This document shows positions 33,268 to 42,049 of a stretch of DNA of 64,000 nt, piece by piece. Below the pieces are notes generated by a model. It searched no databases. It had not been told where the DNA came from and saw only the letters and a list, made by a program, of their open reading frames with translations. A program made the position numbers and the translations under genes. The stretch covers positions 1 to 64,000 of the forward strand of contig CAWAED010000012.1 in NCBI GenBank assembly GCA_963781105.1, given 5' to 3'. The stretch comes from Palsa-295 sp963781105 (GTDB taxonomy: Bacteria > Acidobacteriota > Terriglobia > Acidiferrales > UBA7541). How positions within the stretch are numbered: the stretch's first letter is position 1; each line of letters opens with the position of its first letter.

Positions 33268-35995
33268 GTGGTTTCGCCTGCACACATCATGGTCGGTTCG
33301 TACGACTACTCGCTGGTGGCGTTATCCGTGTTGATTGCGGTGCTGGCTTCGTATTCGGCGCTGGATCTGGCGGGTAGAGTGACGGCAGCGCGAGGGGTAG
33401 CGCGCGTGGTGTGGTTGACTGGAGGCGCGGCGGCGATGGGCTCGGGAATTTGGTCCATGCACTATGTGGGGATGCTGGCGTTCCGGCTGCCGGTTGCGGT
33501 GCAATACGACTGGCCGACGGTGCTGCTATCGCTGCTGGCGGCGATGTTCGCTTCGGCGATTGCTTTGTTCGTGGCGAGCCGAACGACGATGGGATTCGTG
33601 CGCGCTGCGATCGGCAGCGTCTTTATGGGCGGCGCGATCGCGGGTATGCACTATATCGGAATGGCGGCGATGCGCTTGCCGGCGAAGTGCAGATATTCAG
33701 CGGCGATCGTAGCGGTGTCCGTGGTCTTGACAATCGTAATTTCATTCCTGGCGCTGCTTTTGACTTTCCATTTTCGCGGAGAAACCACTTCGGGAGGATG
33801 GCGGAAAGCGTTGAGCGCGGTGGTGATGGGCGCGGCGATCCCGGTGATGCACTACACAGGAATGGCGGCGGCGAGATTCACGGCGATGCCGGGAGTCTAT
33901 GGGGATTTGTCACACGCACTGAGCATTTCGACGCTGGGTTTGGCGGGGATTGTGGTGGTCACGTTTATTTTGCTGGAGTTCACGGTGCCGACGTCGCTGC
34001 TGGACCGGCGATTTTCCGCGCAAGCGGAGCAGAGTAACAAGCTGGTCGCGCTACTCCTGGAATCGGCGCCGCAGGCGATCTACGGAGTGGACTCGCAGGG
34101 AGTGTGCACTTTTTGCAACCGAAAATTCCTGGAGTTGCTGGGATACGAATCGGCAAAAGATATCGAGGGCAAGAAACTGCACGGCATGATTCACCACACC
34201 AGGGCGGATGGCAGCGCTTATCCCGCGGAGGAATGCCGCGCGTTTGAGGCGTTCCGCACGGGACAAGGGACGCACGCTGACGGCGAATTGATGTGGCGCA
34301 AGGATGGAACGAGCTTTCCGTCGGAGTATTGGTCTCATCCGGTGCACCGCGACGGTAAGGCGATCGGGTCGGTGGTGACCGCGAGAGGCAACGGCTGGAA
34401 TTTCAGGAAATGCTGGATGGAGGACGCGAGCACCTACGCATGGAGAAACGGTACGTGCTGCGGGACGGTCGGCAGGTTTGGGCTACCGTGGAGCTTGCGA
34501 TGCTGAAGAACAGCGCGAACATCTGGGACTCGTAAGGATTTCGGCGGAATCGCTGCTGGCGATCATCAACGACATTCTGGACTTTTCGAAAATCGAAGCG
34601 AACAAGATGGAAATTGAGGCTATTCCGTTTGATTTGCGGGAAAGCTTGGGCGAGACGATGAAGTCGCTGAGCATTCGCGCGGATCAGAAGGGGCTGGAAC
34701 TGGTGTACGAGGTGCAGCCGAATGTGGCCGAAGCGGTGATCGGCGATCCCGGACGCGTGCGCCAGGTACTGATCAACCTGGTGGGGAACGCGATGAAGTT
34801 TACGGAGCACGGCGAGGTGTTCATCAGCGTCAGCGAAGAATCGCATGAGCGAGACTTCACCATGCTGCATTTCATGGTGAGAGACACCGGCGCGGGCATC
34901 GCCAAGGAACAGCAAGCAAGAATCTTCGAGGCGTTTTCGCAAGCCGATGGCTCGATGACTCGCAAATATGGCGGCACGGGGCTCGGGCTCACGATCTGCA
35001 CCCGATTGGTGGGGATGATGGGCGGGAAGGTATGGGTGGAAAGCGAAGTCGGGAAAGGCAGCACGTTTCACTTTACGGTGCGCCTGGGCGTGCAACGAGC
35101 GTCCGTCCGGCGGCCGGCAGCGCTGCAGCGCGAGCAACTGCGCGACATGAAAGTGCTGATCGTGGACGACAACTTCACGAACCGCAAAGTGCTGAACGGG
35201 ATGCTGCTGCGCTGGGACATGAATCCCACGGCGGTGGACGGGGGCGAATCGGCGCTGCAAGCTCTGGAAATCGCTAAAGCGGCCGGGCGGCCGTATTCGT
35301 TGATTTTGCTGGATGGCCAGATGCCCGGGATGGATGGATTCATGCTGGCGGAACGCGTGAACAAAGAACCGGATTTGGTGGGCGCGTCGATCATGATGCT
35401 GACTTCGGCCGGACATCTGGGCGACGCGGCGCGTTGCCGGAGTCTGGGAATTTCGGCGTACCTGATGAAGCCGGTGCGGCAGGGTGATTTGCTGGAAGCG
35501 CTCGCGAATGTGCTGCAGAATCGGCCGCGCGAGAAAACCGCGCTGGTGACGCGGCATACTTTGCGCGAGGGCCGCAAGCGCGCGCGCATTCTGCTGGTCG
35601 AAGACAATGTGGTGAATCAGACGCTGGCCGTGCGGCTATTGGAAAAATGAGGCTTTGCCGTTGCGGTGACGGGCAACGGACGTGAAGCACTGGCTCGTTT
35701 GGCGACAGACGAGTTTGATCTAGTGCTGATGGACGTACAGATGCCGGAGATGGACGGATTTGAGGCGACCGGGGCGATTCGCGAAGGTGAAAAAACGAGT
35801 GGTCGGCACATTCCGATTGTGGCGATGACGGCGAATGCGCTGAAGGGCGATCAGGAGCGGTGCCTTTCGGCGGGGATGGATGCGTACGTTTCGAAACCAA
35901 TTCGCACGAATGAGCTGTATGCGACGCTGCAAATGATTCTGAACGGGGCCGCGGTGCCGCCGGTGGCGGAAGAGCACGAAAAATTGGCGCAGTGA
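33268..35995 (+). pseudogene. MHYT-PAS hybrid histidine kinase, broken
   Basis: The N-terminal part is an MHYT sensor with the three signature motifs MHYVGM, MHYIGM and MHYTGM across seven helices (to about residue 240), then a PAS domain (APQAIYGVDSQGVCTFCNRK). Near 34385 the frame shifts; the correct frame continues through a second PAS (LEFQEMLDGGREHLRMEKRY) and then jumps at about 34500 into EEQREHLGLVRISAESLLAI of the dimerisation domain, so the H-box with its phosphorylated His is missing. HATPase motifs and one REC domain follow; an in-frame TGA at 35648-35650 then separates a second REC domain (LVLMDVQMPEMDG). Three lesions make this a pseudogene. Confidence 0.85.
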
Positions 35996-36059
35996 GCAAA
36001 CTATTCCGCGGAACATTTGGCCGAAGCGCGGGCCTACAGCGCGATTCACAGATTCAAAT

Positions 36060-37601
36060 TCAAAGGCGGGCGGGTCTGAGACCCGCCCCTACGACGCGGC
36101 TTTCTTTTGTGCGTGGCGCGTGCATCAGACGGCGTTTCGAAGGCGCTGGTGGCGCGGCGTTGGAGCGGGCGCCTAGGTTGTGCCAGAGGTAGATGGTGGC
36201 GTAGGCGCGCCAGGGGCGCCAGGCTTCGGAACGCTGTTCTAGTTCTTGCGGATTTGTCAGATCGAGCGCGCGGAGGAGCGCGGCGTCTCCGGCGGGAAAC
36301 GCGTCGGTTTCGCCGAGGGCGCGCATGGCTACGTATTGCGCGGTCCATTTGCCGATGCCGGAAATTTCGCAGAGGCGTGTGAGGAATGTTTCGGAGTCCA
36401 CCACGCCTTCAAAATTGATTTTGTTTTCGCAGACAGCGCGAGCGAGCGATTGAATGGTGCGGGCGCGGGCGGGGATGACGCCGGCGCGGGTGAGATCGGC
36501 TTCCGCGAGAATCGCGGGCGGTGGAAAAAGATGCGTGAGGTTGCCGCCGTTCGCGAATGAGGCACCGAAAAGCGCGGCGATACGGCCGGCGATGGCGCGG
36601 GCACTCGCTACGCTCACTTGCTGGCCAAGAATCGCGCGGGTGGCGAGTTCGAAACCGTCCCAGCTGCCCGGGACACGCAGGCCCGGAGCGGCCTGCACGA
36701 ATCGCGCGAGTTGCGGATCGCCGCGCAGAGTGCGGGCGATGTCTGTCCAATCGGCGCTGAGGTCGAACATCGCGCGGATGCGTTCGATGATGGAAAAAAG
36801 CGCGCAGGGATCGCCGAACTGAATGCGGATGGCGAGGGATTCGCCGCGCGGGTGGAGAGAAACCTCGAAGTAACCCGGCTGGCCGTGCAGCGAGATGGTG
36901 CGGCGGTAGGCGCCGTTCTCGACGATTTCAACTCCGGGAATGGCGCGGCGCGCGAAAAAATCCAGCATGCCTGGCCAGTGATACGGCGGGCGAAAACGCA
37001 ATTGAAACAGATATTGGTTTTCGGGCTGCGCGGCGGAAGGACGCGCGAGGCGGCGGATTTGCGTCGGGGTGCGGCGATAGGTGACGCGGATCGCGGCGTT
37101 GAAGCGGCGGACGCAATTGAAGCCGGAGGCGATGGCTACCTGGCTCATCGGCAGAATGGTTTCGTCTATCAATTTTTTGGCGAAATGCAGGCGGCGCGTG
37201 TGGGCTACGGCGCTGGGCGTGGCGCCGAGATGTTTTAGGAACAGGCGGCGCAAGTGGCGCGCGCCTACGCCAAGGCGTTCGGCGAGGCCTTCGACTCCGC
37301 CATCCTCTAGGCCGCTTTCGGCGATCAGGCGCAGCGCGCGCGAAACGGTGTTGGAGGTGCCGGACCAGGCAGGAGTGCCGGGCGAACATTCCGGGCGGCA
37401 GCGCAGGCAGGGGCGGAAGCCGGCTTCGGCCGCCGCGGCGGCGGTGGGAAAGTAACGGACATTTTTTTCTTTGGCGGTGGGCGCGGGACAGATGGGACGG
37501 CAATAGACTTTGCTGCCGCGCACGCCGATGTAGAACTTGCCGTCGAATCGCGCATCGCGCGAGAGGCGGGCCCGGGAACAGATTTGCCAATCGAGGTTCA
37601 T
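36060..37601 (-). CDS. Ada-AlkA fusion, DNA-3-methyladenine glycosylase with AraC-type regulator domain
   Basis: Predicted 513-residue DNA-alkylation repair protein. Residues 10-80 are an Ada zinc domain with four cysteines (RFDGKFYIGVRGSKVYCRPI, CPAP, FRPCLRCRPE), then an AraC helix-turn-helix (LAERLGVGARHLRRLFLKHL), then the AlkA N-terminal domain and HhH-GPD glycosylase (ILGQQVSVASARAIAGRIAA, ISGIGKWTAQYVAMRALGE with the catalytic FPAGDAALL Asp). It excises alkylated bases and may sense methylphosphotriesters. I start at the ATG at 37601, directly before the Ada core. The last dozen codons run through a GGCGGGTCTGAGACCCGCCC dispersed hairpin. Confidence 0.93.
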   Translation of the reverse strand: MNLDWQICSRARLSRDARFDGKFYIGVRGSKVYCRPICPAPTAKEKNVRYFPTAAAAAEAGFRPCLRCRPECSPGTPAWSGTSNTVSRALRLIAESGLEDGGVEGLAERLGVGARHLRRLFLKHLGATPSAVAHTRRLHFAKKLIDETILPMSQVAIASGFNCVRRFNAAIRVTYRRTPTQIRRLARPSAAQPENQYLFQLRFRPPYHWPGMLDFFARRAIPGVEIVENGAYRRTISLHGQPGYFEVSLHPRGESLAIRIQFGDPCALFSIIERIRAMFDLSADWTDIARTLRGDPQLARFVQAAPGLRVPGSWDGFELATRAILGQQVSVASARAIAGRIAALFGASFANGGNLTHLFPPPAILAEADLTRAGVIPARARTIQSLARAVCENKINFEGVVDSETFLTRLCEISGIGKWTAQYVAMRALGETDAFPAGDAALLRALDLTNPQELEQRSEAWRPWRAYATIYLWHNLGARSNAAPPAPSKRRLMHAPRTKESRVVGAGLRPARL

Positions 37602-37722
37602 TTTGCCTTCGAGGCGATGATAGCTGAAACGGGCCGGAGCGCTGGACGTTTTCGGACCAGGTTCGGGAGTCGCCTCGCTGCCGGCACCGTGACCACTACG
37701 CTGAAGCCTTGCCCTGACAGAA

Positions 37723-37908
37723 GAGAGATCCCTCGCTCCGCTCGGGATGACAGCGCTTTTTCTGCAAAGTGTGAAATCACGCCTCGTTTGAATTTGCGCG
37801 TTGCGGGGCATGGGTGTTGGACGCGAGAGATTGCTTGAAGGCTCGGCGAGATTCAGGGGCGAGGTCCGGAAACGTCCAGATTGGCGTAGAGCGATGTCCG
37901 GAAACGTC
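37723..37908. repeat. Dispersed CCCTCGCTCCGCTCGGGATGACA repeat and a 14-bp direct repeat
   Basis: 37723-37752 is one copy of the AGATCCCTCGCT..GCTCGGGATGACA family. GTCCGGAAACGTCC occurs twice, at 37864-37877 and 37895-37908 (31 bases apart). The wider gap 37602-38072 has no gene I can support. Confidence 0.7.
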
Positions 37909-38072
37909 CGACGCGGTGCGCGCAAAAAAACTATTTTGCAATCGGCGCCTGGACCGGCCACCCACCCAGGGAGTTTGGCCGGTCCAAGAACCGAAGGTTT
38001 TGAGCGCGGAATAAAAATGCATAAGCCCGCGGCGCGCGCGATCGGCTACTGCACGAGACAAACGGAGGAATC

Positions 38073-39392
38073 ATGAAAATCAGAATCTTGCTATGCGTAA
38101 GCGTGATGGCACTTTTGGCATGCGCCGCTATGCCGGTACGGCTGGCCGCGCAGGAGCAGCAGCATTATCGCGTCGTGAATCTGGGAAATTTGAGCGGCAC
38201 GGCCAGCTCGGGCAACACCATCAATAATATTGGATGGGCGATGGGCAGCGCGGACCAGGCGGGAAATACGACGGAGCACGCGACTGTATGGATTTACGGT
38301 TTGCGATTTGATCTGGGCACGCTGGGCGGGCCGAATAGCGACGTGCAGTGGCCGATCAAGAACGATCACGGTTTGGTGGCGGGCTGGGCGGAGACGGCGG
38401 AGATGAATCCGCAGGGCGAAGCGTGGAGCTGCACTGCTTTTAATCCCACCGCTGTTCCGACCGGACATGATTGCGTGGGATTTTCGTGGCAGTGGGGCGT
38501 GATGTCTCCGCTGCCGACCTTGGGCGGACCGAACGGGTTTGCGGCTGGCGCGAACAATCTGGGGCAGATTGTGGGCTGGGCGGAAAATGCGTCGCATGAC
38601 ACATCGTGTGTGCTGCCGCAATATTTCCAGTTTGAGCCGGTGGTGTACGGTCCGGCACTGGGACAGATCCAGCAGTTGCCGAATTATCCGGGCGACCCGG
38701 ACGGAGCGGCTACGGCGATCAACGATAGCGGACAGGTGGTGGGAATTTCCGGGACTTGCGATGTGGCGGTGGGCGCGTTTACGGCGACGCACGCGCTGCT
38801 TTGGCAGAACGGGACTGTGACGGATTTGGGAAACCTTGGCGGCAAGGGTTGGAACACTCCGATGGCGATCAATCGGCGCGGAGACATCGTGGGATTTTCG
38901 GATCTGCCGGGCGACGTGAGCGGCGGAACGCTGAATGCGAATTTTCACGCGTTTTTGTGGACTAAGGAAACCGGGCGGATGACGGACTTGGGCGTCCTGC
39001 CCGGAGATTCCTTGAGCGAGGCGCTGGATATTAATGATGAAGGGCAGATCGTGGGAGTGTCGCTGCCGTCGTTTCGCGCGTTCATTTATGAGAACGACAA
39101 AATGTGGGACTTGAACGGCTTGATCGCGCACGATTCGCCGCTTTTTTTGATTGAAGCGAATGGAATCAACGATCGCGGCGAGATTACGGGCGAAGCTTGC
39201 ATCGTGGTGGATGGCGGGTGCCCGCTCGGCAACAACATCCCGGCTTTTTTGACGATACCGAAGGCCGGTGGAGATGACGACGATGGCGGGTGGTCGGCGG
39301 CTGCGAGTGTTATGGTGCCGGATGGTTTGCGGCAGCAGTTGATGCGGCGGTTGGCGTTTGGGCATTCTGGGCCGGAGGTGGTGAAGCCGTAG
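38073..39392 (+). CDS. Exported HAF-repeat protein
   Basis: Predicted 439-residue secreted protein. A signal peptide (MKIRILLCVSVMALLACAA) precedes a string of HAF-type repeats, each carrying a variant of LGTLGGPNS...INDSGQVVGIS (for example DLGTLGGPNSDVQW, LPTLGGPNGFAAGANNLG, AINDSGQVVGIS, DLGNLGGKGWNTPMAINRRG and INDEGQIVGVS). Such repeats probably build a propeller or solenoid; the function is unknown. The final residues include an Asp/Gly-rich stretch (GGDDDDGGWSAAASVMV). ACGGAGG lies just upstream of the ATG at 38073, and a strong terminator follows. Confidence 0.85.
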   Translation: MKIRILLCVSVMALLACAAMPVRLAAQEQQHYRVVNLGNLSGTASSGNTINNIGWAMGSADQAGNTTEHATVWIYGLRFDLGTLGGPNSDVQWPIKNDHGLVAGWAETAEMNPQGEAWSCTAFNPTAVPTGHDCVGFSWQWGVMSPLPTLGGPNGFAAGANNLGQIVGWAENASHDTSCVLPQYFQFEPVVYGPALGQIQQLPNYPGDPDGAATAINDSGQVVGISGTCDVAVGAFTATHALLWQNGTVTDLGNLGGKGWNTPMAINRRGDIVGFSDLPGDVSGGTLNANFHAFLWTKETGRMTDLGVLPGDSLSEALDINDEGQIVGVSLPSFRAFIYENDKMWDLNGLIAHDSPLFLIEANGINDRGEITGEACIVVDGGCPLGNNIPAFLTIPKAGGDDDDGGWSAAASVMVPDGLRQQLMRRLAFGHSGPEVVKP

Positions 39393-39418
39393 TGAAGGGT
39401 TGATTGCGGCAGCAGGGG

Positions 39419-39457
39419 AATGAGGGTGGGGATACTTCCCTGCCCTCATTTTATTTT
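39419..39457 (+). terminator. Rho-independent terminator
   Basis: Stem AATGAGGG/CCCTCATT with an inner GGG/CCC pairing and loop TACTT, followed by TTTTATTTT. It lies 27 bases after the HAF gene stop. Confidence 0.85.
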
Positions 39458-39489
39458 GGACGTGATTTGATCGAGCTCCGCGAAAAAAG

Positions 39490-39669
39490 GCGTCGCTTCG
39501 GGACTAAAGCCTGTCTTCTTTAACCGGCTTGACGTCGGGGCTGAACCCCCGCCCTTCCGGTTTCGAGTGCGGAACGGCATGTCGAGAGGTGGCCTCGGCG
39601 TGTGGGTCGCAGTCCGCGACAGTCTCGCGCCGTGCGATCGATGGCGCACTGAAGTGCGCCGCTACAAAA
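39490..39669. repeat. Two dispersed hairpin repeats
   Basis: 39490-39560 has the GGACTAAAGCCTG...GGGGCTGAACCCCCGCCCTTCCGG element (relative at 47091-47161). 39636-39669 is the half element GATCGATGGCGCACTGAAGTGCGCCGCTACAAAA. The gap 39458-39767 has no gene. Confidence 0.75.
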
Positions 39670-39767
39670 CCGGTGCCAAGCCGGTGGAATTTTGGTATAT
39701 TTGGGGCAAGAGTAAAGCGCTTTCGCCTCCAGCTGAAAACGCCGAATGAAAATTTTGGGAGGAGTTT

Positions 39768-40445
39768 ATGAATTGCTGGAGGATTGTTGTCGTTATGGCC
39801 GCGCTTTTCGTTTTTTCGTCGATTCCGCTGCGTGCGCAAAATTCAGACCCCGCGCCGCCACCGTCATCTCAACCACAGGATGTGCCGCCCAATGCTGCCG
39901 CGCGTGGCACGCGTTTTCTGGTTGCGCTGCAGACGCGAATTTCCACCAAGGTAGACAAATCTGGAAAACAGATATTTGCGCGGACGCTCGAGCCAATTCC
40001 TGTATCGGATGGCAGCATGCTGCCTGCGGGTGTGCAGGTGCGCGGGCACATTGATAAGGTGCAGTCCGCGGGCAAGGTGGGGCGCGCACGGTTGTGGCTG
40101 ACGTTTGATGATATTCACACGGCTAGCGGATGGACTCCTTTGGTGGCGGATTTGATTGACGCGCCGGGAACTCATTCGATTCGGGTGCTGTTCGATCGTG
40201 AGGGTGAGATCGAGGCGCCCAGCAGCAAGCGCGATGATGAAATGCTGGCGATGGCGGAGGCGGCGTTTGTCGGGGCGGAGCCGGGACTCTCGAAGAAAGA
40301 CAAAAAGGATGCGGCGATGGGGGCGGCGATGAACGCGGCGACGGCGTTCATGGCGACGTCAGGGCTGGGGCAGGAATTGACGCTGGAGCCGAATATGAAG
40401 TTGGAATTGGCGCTCGCGCGGCCGCTTTATTTTGGGAAGATTTGA
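39768..40445 (+). CDS. Exported hypothetical protein, related to the gene at 47271
   Basis: Predicted 225-residue protein with a signal peptide (WRIVVVMAALFVFSSIPLRA). The mature part begins with a Pro/Ser/Gln linker, then the segment TRFLVALQTRISTKVDKSGK, GSMLPAGVQVRGHIDKVQSA and RARLWLTFDDI, which is a beta-rich module like the C-terminal region of TrbI/VirB10 proteins (a cargo-limiting or permeability-like domain). The same order occurs in the protein encoded at 47271. The ending MKLELALARPLYF repeats the typical close of the module. GGGAGG is placed before the ATG. Role unknown; probably periplasmic. Confidence 0.7.
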   Translation: MNCWRIVVVMAALFVFSSIPLRAQNSDPAPPPSSQPQDVPPNAAARGTRFLVALQTRISTKVDKSGKQIFARTLEPIPVSDGSMLPAGVQVRGHIDKVQSAGKVGRARLWLTFDDIHTASGWTPLVADLIDAPGTHSIRVLFDREGEIEAPSSKRDDEMLAMAEAAFVGAEPGLSKKDKKDAAMGAAMNAATAFMATSGLGQELTLEPNMKLELALARPLYFGKI

Positions 40446-40642
40446 GGAGGGCGGAGCGGTCTTTGCGGCGTCTTACTTTAAGGCGGGCGCAGCAAGCAGC
40501 GTCCCTACGGACCCGCACTTGCATTCGAGGATGATTGATCGGTCGGTGGCAATTCGCGCGGACTCTAGCGGCGACGTGCTTCGTCTGCTGCGTGGTTCGC
40601 TCTATTGGTTTTCGGGGGTAGTGCTGGTAGATTCAGTGATTG

Positions 40643-42049
40643 ATGGCTACTGACGCTCCCAACCAGCAACGCATTCTGATTGTTGAGGATGAAGATAACG
40701 CGCGCAAGGGCTATGAGGCGCTTTTGCGCAAGTGGAATTGGGAAATTCTGGGGGTGGCGAGCGGCGAAGAGGCGCTTGCGAAATTCCAGGAATTCCAGCC
40801 CAGCTTGATTTTGGCGGACGTCGAGCTGCCGGGAATGAACGGGCTCGACTTGCTGAAACAGCTGGGCGACGAAATACTGCGCATCCCCGTCATTATTATT
40901 ACCGGGCGCGGCAGCGACGAACGCGTGGTGCAGGCGATCGAAGCGGGCGCGTACTGGTACATCGAAAAGCCGCTGAAACCTCCCGTATTGCGAGCCTTGC
41001 TGGAACGCGCGTTGGGACGAGTGCGCGACCAGCAAGCGGTGGTGGCGTTGACGCGCGACCTGCGCGCGGCGGGAAAACTGGGCACTTTGGTGGGAACGTC
41101 CGGGCCGATGCAAGAAGTGATGCGTCAGGTGGAAATTGCCGCGCCTTCGACGGCGTCCGTGCTGATCACGGGCGAGACGGGGTCGGGGAAAGAGATGGTG
41201 GCGCGGTCTATTCACATGTTGTCGCCGCGGGCGTCGCGGCCGTTCATTGCGATCAATTGCTCGGCGATTCCGGAATCGCTGATGGAGAGCGAAATTTTCG
41301 GGCATGAGAAGGGCGCGTTCACCGGCGCGGCGGAGCGGCGCATCGGCTGCTTCGAGCTGGCGGACGGCGGAACGCTGTTGCTGGATGAAATCGGCGAGAT
41401 GCCGGCGCCGACGCAGGCGAAATTATTGCGCGTGCTGGAAGATCACAAGGTGCGGCGGCTGGGCAGCAAGGTGGAAACTCCCGTGGATGTGCGGGTGCTG
41501 GCCGCAACGAACAAGGATCCCGAGCAGGCCGTGGCGGACGGTCACTTGCGGCAGGATCTTTATTTTCGGCTAAATGTTTTCAACGTGCATTTGCCGCCTT
41601 TGCGCGAGCACAAAGAGGATTTGCCGCTGCTGGTGGAGCATTTGCTGACGGATATTTCCGCGAAGCACGAGAAGAAAGTAGGCGGCGTGGGTACGGACGT
41701 GATGGACCTATTCAAATCCTATCCGTGGCCGGGAAACGTGCGGGAATTGCGCAACGTGCTGGAGCGCTCGGCGATCGCGTCGGATCGCGGGGTTATTACG
41801 CGGCAGCATCTACCGTCGAAATTCGGGCACGCGACGGCGATGACGAGTTCGGGGCTGAGTGGGCTGCATTTCCCAATCGGGACGACGGTGGACGCGGTGG
41901 AGCGTGAATTGATCCTGCAGACGCTGGGCGCGACGAGCCAGAACAAGACGCGCGCGGCGGAACTGCTGGGCATCAGCTTGAAAACGCTGCACAATAAGTT
42001 GAAAGAATACGAGGCGGGGCGGAAAGATGCGTCTCAGCCTGAAAACTAA
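40643..42049 (+). CDS. Sigma-54-dependent response regulator (NtrC family)
   Basis: Predicted 468-residue DNA-binding regulator. The receiver domain has Asp59 in LILADVELPGMNG and the acidic pair EDED. The AAA+ domain shows the Walker A GETGSGKE, the sigma-54 contact loop GAFTGA and the Walker B GGTLLLDEIGEM, then FHLNVF-type RLNVFNVHLPPLRE. The C-terminus is a Fis-type HTH (KTRAAELLGISLKTLHNKLK). It is likely activated by the histidine kinase encoded next, whose start overlaps this gene by 23 bases. The preceding TTG (40640) merges with the ATG at 40643; I use the ATG. Confidence 0.95.
   Translation: MATDAPNQQRILIVEDEDNARKGYEALLRKWNWEILGVASGEEALAKFQEFQPSLILADVELPGMNGLDLLKQLGDEILRIPVIIITGRGSDERVVQAIEAGAYWYIEKPLKPPVLRALLERALGRVRDQQAVVALTRDLRAAGKLGTLVGTSGPMQEVMRQVEIAAPSTASVLITGETGSGKEMVARSIHMLSPRASRPFIAINCSAIPESLMESEIFGHEKGAFTGAAERRIGCFELADGGTLLLDEIGEMPAPTQAKLLRVLEDHKVRRLGSKVETPVDVRVLAATNKDPEQAVADGHLRQDLYFRLNVFNVHLPPLREHKEDLPLLVEHLLTDISAKHEKKVGGVGTDVMDLFKSYPWPGNVRELRNVLERSAIASDRGVITRQHLPSKFGHATAMTSSGLSGLHFPIGTTVDAVERELILQTLGATSQNKTRAAELLGISLKTLHNKLKEYEAGRKDASQPEN

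Noticed and set aside
34403..35557. Long minus-strand frame over the kinase region
   Set aside because: It is the mirror of the HATPase/REC coding strand; no domain and no ribosome site.
35648..35650. TGA read as selenocysteine in the kinase
   Set aside because: The preceding and following sequence is a receiver domain with no catalytic Cys role, and other lesions exist in the same gene; plain nonsense is more likely.
38091..39449. Long minus-strand frame opposite the HAF-repeat gene
   Set aside because: Arg/His-rich product with repeats that mirror the HAF repeats; antisense shadow.
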